The notes under the pieces: generated by a model
Databases searched by the model: none
The model's input: only the letters and a program-made list of their open reading frames with translations
What the model was told of the DNA's origin: nothing
Assembly (NCBI GenBank): GCA_002350615.1
Contig: DEFD01000002.1
Location: forward strand, 1 to 8,677
Length of the DNA stretch: 8,677 nucleotides
Direction: 5' to 3'
From: Bacteroidales bacterium UBA2861
GTDB taxonomy: Bacteria > Bacteroidota > Bacteroidia > Bacteroidales > UBA932
Part shown: in pieces, positions 5,861 to 8,677 of the stretch
Layout of the letters: every line of letters begins with the position of its first letter
Numbering within the stretch: the first letter of the stretch is position 1
Position numbers and translations under genes: made by a program

Positions 5861-7372
5861 TTATAGCGTCACTCCCGACTTGAAGATGGCGATTTCGCGC
5901 CAGCCGTTGCGCTCGTTGTTGACGGGCTCACCGCTGGCTGCGGCGAGAACGAAGTCGCGGAAACGCGCGGCGGTTTCTTCCATCGAGGAATCTTCCACTA
6001 TGACACCGGCATTGAAGTCTATCCAGCCGGGTTTGCGGGATGCAAGCTCGCTGTTGGTGGAAATCTTCATCGTAGGAACGAAAGTCCCGAAAGGTGTGCC
6101 GCGCCCGGTGGTGAACAGCACGATCTGGCATCCGCAGGCCGCGAGGGCGGTGGATGCCACGAGATCGTTCCCCGGGGCGCTCAGCAGATTGAGCCCCTTC
6201 TGCCGGAGACGCTGTCCATATTCAAGTACACCGCGCACGGGGCTGCTGCCGCTTTTCTGGGTGCAGCCCAGCGATTTCTCTTCCAGGGTCGAGATTCCTC
6301 CCGCCTTGTTGCCGGGCGAAGGGTTCTCATACACCGGCATCTCGTTCTTGATGAAATAGGATTTGAAATTGTTGATGAGGTCCACCGTTTCATTGAAGAG
6401 CCCTTCATTGGCGCAGCGGTTCATCAGTATGGTTTCGGCACCGAACATCTCCGGCACTTCGGTGAGTACAGTGGTGCCTCCCTGGGAGACGATCCAGTCC
6501 GAGAAACGCCCCAGCAGGGGATTGGCGGTGATGCCTGAAAGTCCGTCCGAACCGCCGCATTTGAGGCCGACACGAAGCTCGCTCACGGGAACATCCTCCC
6601 GCGCGTCGTCTTTGCAGGCGGAGTAAATCTCGCGAAGCCGCTCCAGTCCGTATTCTATTTCGTCGCCCTGGATCTTCTGGGTTTCGAAGAATTTTACACG
6701 GGCTTCATCCACGGGACCCACCAGTTCGCGGAACGCGCTCATCTGGTTGTTCTCGCATCCGAGACCTACCACGAGTACGCCGCCGGCATTGGGGTGATGG
6801 ATCATGTCCGCGAGGATGGTGCGGGTGTTTTCATGATCCGGCCCTAATTGAGAACAGCCATAGTTGTGTGTGAAGGCGAAAACCTCGAAACCCGTTTCCG
6901 TACGGAAGCGTTCCGCCAGGGTCTGGCAGGCTCCGTTGACGCAGCCCACCGTTGGAATTATCCAGATCTGGTTCCTCACGCCAACCTGTCCGTCGGCCCT
7001 TCTGTACCCGCGGAATGTGAACTGCCCCTTTGAGGCTTCATGGGACCCTGTTTCCGAAACCGCTTCCACCCTCGGCAACGGTTCATATTTATATTCCAGC
7101 AGGCCGGAAAGATTGGTCTTGATGCAGTTATGGTCGATATGGCTGCCTGCTGCGGCTGCACGTGTAAGATGCCCGATGGGATAGCCGTATTTTATCACAT
7201 TCTCCCCGTCGGCCATGTCCCGCAGGGTGAATTTATGCCCCTGTGGGATATCCTCGATGAGTTCTACACTCAATGCGGGAGCTTCTGAGAAAATGGCTAC
7301 CGTCCCTTTTGCGAGCGGGTGCAGGGCAACGGCCACGTTGTCCGCAGGATTTATCCTTATATAATCGGCCAT
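5861..7372 (-). CDS. uxaA: Altronate dehydratase
   Basis: A cytoplasmic iron- or manganese-dependent hydro-lyase that converts D-altronate to 2-keto-3-deoxygluconate. The protein is 503 aa, the full two-part form of about 495-510 residues. An N-terminal SAF-like domain (about 1-95, with HNCIKTN at 81-87) leads by a linker into the large UxaA/GarD catalytic domain. Landmarks there are GVRNQIWIIPTVGCVNG (131-147), THNYGCSQLG (168-177), GLGCENNQ (203-210), KCGGSDGLSGITANP (271-285), SPGNKAGGISTLEEKSLG (352-369) and TTGRGTPFG (421-429). These closely follow E. coli UxaA stretches. The conserved cysteines C173, C206 and C272 are present. It lies 15 bp after uxaB, as the second gene of that operon. 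The stop is one base from the stop of the converging LacI-type gene, and I see no terminator in that gap. A galactarate dehydratase role is less likely given uxaB. Confidence 0.93.
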   Translation of the reverse strand: MADYIRINPADNVAVALHPLAKGTVAIFSEAPALSVELIEDIPQGHKFTLRDMADGENVIKYGYPIGHLTRAAAAGSHIDHNCIKTNLSGLLEYKYEPLPRVEAVSETGSHEASKGQFTFRGYRRADGQVGVRNQIWIIPTVGCVNGACQTLAERFRTETGFEVFAFTHNYGCSQLGPDHENTRTILADMIHHPNAGGVLVVGLGCENNQMSAFRELVGPVDEARVKFFETQKIQGDEIEYGLERLREIYSACKDDAREDVPVSELRVGLKCGGSDGLSGITANPLLGRFSDWIVSQGGTTVLTEVPEMFGAETILMNRCANEGLFNETVDLINNFKSYFIKNEMPVYENPSPGNKAGGISTLEEKSLGCTQKSGSSPVRGVLEYGQRLRQKGLNLLSAPGNDLVASTALAACGCQIVLFTTGRGTPFGTFVPTMKISTNSELASRKPGWIDFNAGVIVEDSSMEETAARFRDFVLAAASGEPVNNERNGWREIAIFKSGVTL

Positions 7373-7387
7373 AATTGCTTGTCTTTA

Positions 7388-8677
7388 TTAAAGTACCGCC
7401 TTCACCGCCGCACGCATGCCGTCCTTCTGGATGAGCGCCAGGTCAGCCTCCAGCATCGCCGTAAGGCCGGGAACGGAGTTGAGATCCTCGCCCCAGATGA
7501 ATTCTGCGCCGAGCACGCCCTTGGCCACTTTTGCCACATCGCCCGTAGCCCACAGCCCGCTGAGAAGGTTCTTGATGGCTTCGTCGTCGTTTACTACGAT
7601 ATCGTCTTCGCCCCTTTTGCCGCCTTTATAATAAGTGGTGATGCCGGCAAGTCCGAGGACGATTCCCTTGGGAAGTTCGCCCTTGCGCTCCAGATAGGTC
7701 TTGAGGCCGGGGAGGTCGCGGGTCTTGAACTTGGGGAAGGAGTTGAGCATGATGCTGGTGACGAAATGCTTGACGTAAGGGTTTACGAAGCGCTCGAGCA
7801 CGTCGTTGGCGAATTTGCGGAGCTCTTCTTCGGGCAGGTTCAGGGTGGGAAGGAGTTCTTCGAACATCACCTTGCGCACGAAAGCGCCGATGAGCTCGTC
7901 CTCGCAGCACTCGCGGACCGTATTCAGGCCGCTGAGGTAGCCCACGGGGGAGAGGACGGTGTGAGGACCGTTCAGCAGGGTGACCTTCCTTTCATGGTAG
8001 GGAGCCTCGCTGGGAACGAAGAGTACGTTGAGTCCGGCCTTGTCGGCGGGGAACTCGGCTGCAACCTCCTTCGGAGCTTCGATTACCCAGAGATGGAAGA
8101 TCTCGGCCTTGTCGAGAAGGTTGTCCTGGTAGCCGGCGCGCTCGCAAAGCTGGGCCGCGTTGTCGCGGGGATATCCGGGAACAATCCTGTCAACCAGGGT
8201 GCTGTACACCCCGCAGGCGGTCTCGAACCAATCGCGGAAGTCTTCGCCGAGCTTCCAGAGATCTATATACTGGCGGATGCATTCCTTGAGGTGCTTGCCG
8301 TTTTCGAAGATGAGTTCGCAGGGGAAGATGATGAATCCCTTGCTCTTGTCCCCCTTGAAGTATTCATAGCGATGGTAAAGCAGCTGGACGAGTTTTCCGG
8401 GGTAGGAACTCGCCGGGGCGTCCGTGAATTTGCAGGCGGGGTCGAAAGCGATGCCCGCTTCGGTAGTGTTGGAAATGATGAAGCGCATCTCTTCCTGCTC
8501 CGCGAGCTTGAGATATGCCTGGAAATCGGTGTAGGGATTTATGCCGCGGCTGATCACGTCGATAAGATCGATGCTGTCCACGGGCTTGCCGTCCAGAAGA
8601 CCCTGAAGGTTGAGGTGATAGAGACCGTCCTGCTCGTTGAGCCATTCGACCATGCCCTTCTCGATGGGCTGGACAAC
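7388..8677 (-). CDS. uxaB: Tagaturonate reductase (altronate oxidoreductase), 5' end off the window
   Basis: A cytoplasmic NAD-dependent reductase of the polyol-specific long-chain dehydrogenase (mannitol dehydrogenase) family; it reduces D-tagaturonate to D-altronate, the substrate of UxaA. The frame is open to the right edge: 429 codons are visible, starting VVQPIEKG, which aligns with VVRPIE at about residue 50 of the 483-aa E. coli enzyme. About 50 N-terminal residues, including the NAD-binding glycine motif, are therefore missing. MVEWLNEQ at 8653 is internal, not a start. Conserved blocks are MRFIISNTTEAGI (64-76), IIFPCELI (116-123), YSTLVDRIVPGYPRD (158-172) and ERKVTLLNGPHT (229-240) with the catalytic K231, N236 and H239. 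SNTTEAGI favours UxaB over UxuB or mannitol dehydrogenase. It heads the uxaB-uxaA unit within the window. Confidence 0.92.
   Translation of the reverse strand, partial: VVQPIEKGMVEWLNEQDGLYHLNLQGLLDGKPVDSIDLIDVISRGINPYTDFQAYLKLAEQEEMRFIISNTTEAGIAFDPACKFTDAPASSYPGKLVQLLYHRYEYFKGDKSKGFIIFPCELIFENGKHLKECIRQYIDLWKLGEDFRDWFETACGVYSTLVDRIVPGYPRDNAAQLCERAGYQDNLLDKAEIFHLWVIEAPKEVAAEFPADKAGLNVLFVPSEAPYHERKVTLLNGPHTVLSPVGYLSGLNTVRECCEDELIGAFVRKVMFEELLPTLNLPEEELRKFANDVLERFVNPYVKHFVTSIMLNSFPKFKTRDLPGLKTYLERKGELPKGIVLGLAGITTYYKGGKRGEDDIVVNDDEAIKNLLSGLWATGDVAKVAKGVLGAEFIWGEDLNSVPGLTAMLEADLALIQKDGMRAAVKAVL

Noticed and set aside
8630..8653. Apparent start codon of uxaB at 8653
   Set aside because: Eight in-frame codons upstream (VVQPIEKG) align with internal UxaB sequence, so the gene continues past the window edge.

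Overview
The window looks like Bacteroidota DNA, most likely an uncultured or gut-type Bacteroidales. No -35/-10 promoter or strong Shine-Dalgarno pattern is evident. Instead the gaps between divergent genes carry Bacteroides-type promoter elements (-33 TTTG and -7 TAnnTTTG), two of them with exact matches at 19-20 bp spacing. The proteins also resemble Bacteroidales versions of their families. The genus cannot be fixed from this sequence alone.

The region is a hexuronate (galacturonate-type) catabolic locus. From the right edge leftwards on the minus strand it holds uxaB (tagaturonate reductase, 5' end outside the window) and, 15 bp on, uxaA (altronate dehydratase). A plus-strand LacI-family regulator converges on uxaA, with a single base between the two stop codons. 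The regulator is divergent from minus-strand kdgK (2-keto-3-deoxygluconate kinase). Their shared 120-bp gap holds a -7 element for each gene and a 14-bp near-palindrome centred on CpG, a plausible operator. kdgK ends in a clear intrinsic terminator. Next comes a plus-strand AAA/DUF4143 ATPase of unknown function. Back to back with it is minus-strand eda (KDPG aldolase), followed after 3 bp by an ExuT-type hexuronate transporter that runs off the left edge.

Together, ExuT would import hexuronate. UxaB reduces tagaturonate to altronate, UxaA dehydrates altronate to 2-keto-3-deoxygluconate (KDG), KdgK phosphorylates KDG to KDPG, and Eda splits KDPG into pyruvate and glyceraldehyde-3-phosphate. 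The uronate isomerase (uxaC) needed for the first step is not in the window and may lie beyond an edge. The LacI-type protein is the obvious local regulator.

The one gene that does not fit the pathway is the DUF4143 ATPase. It has a strong matched promoter back to back with the eda promoter and a roughly 130-nt leader with potential hairpins. I see no rRNA, tRNA, CRISPR array, insertion sequence or att site. No intergenic gap exceeds 300 bases, and I see no convincing new multi-gene system. The most noteworthy signals are regulatory architecture and the accessory ATPase.
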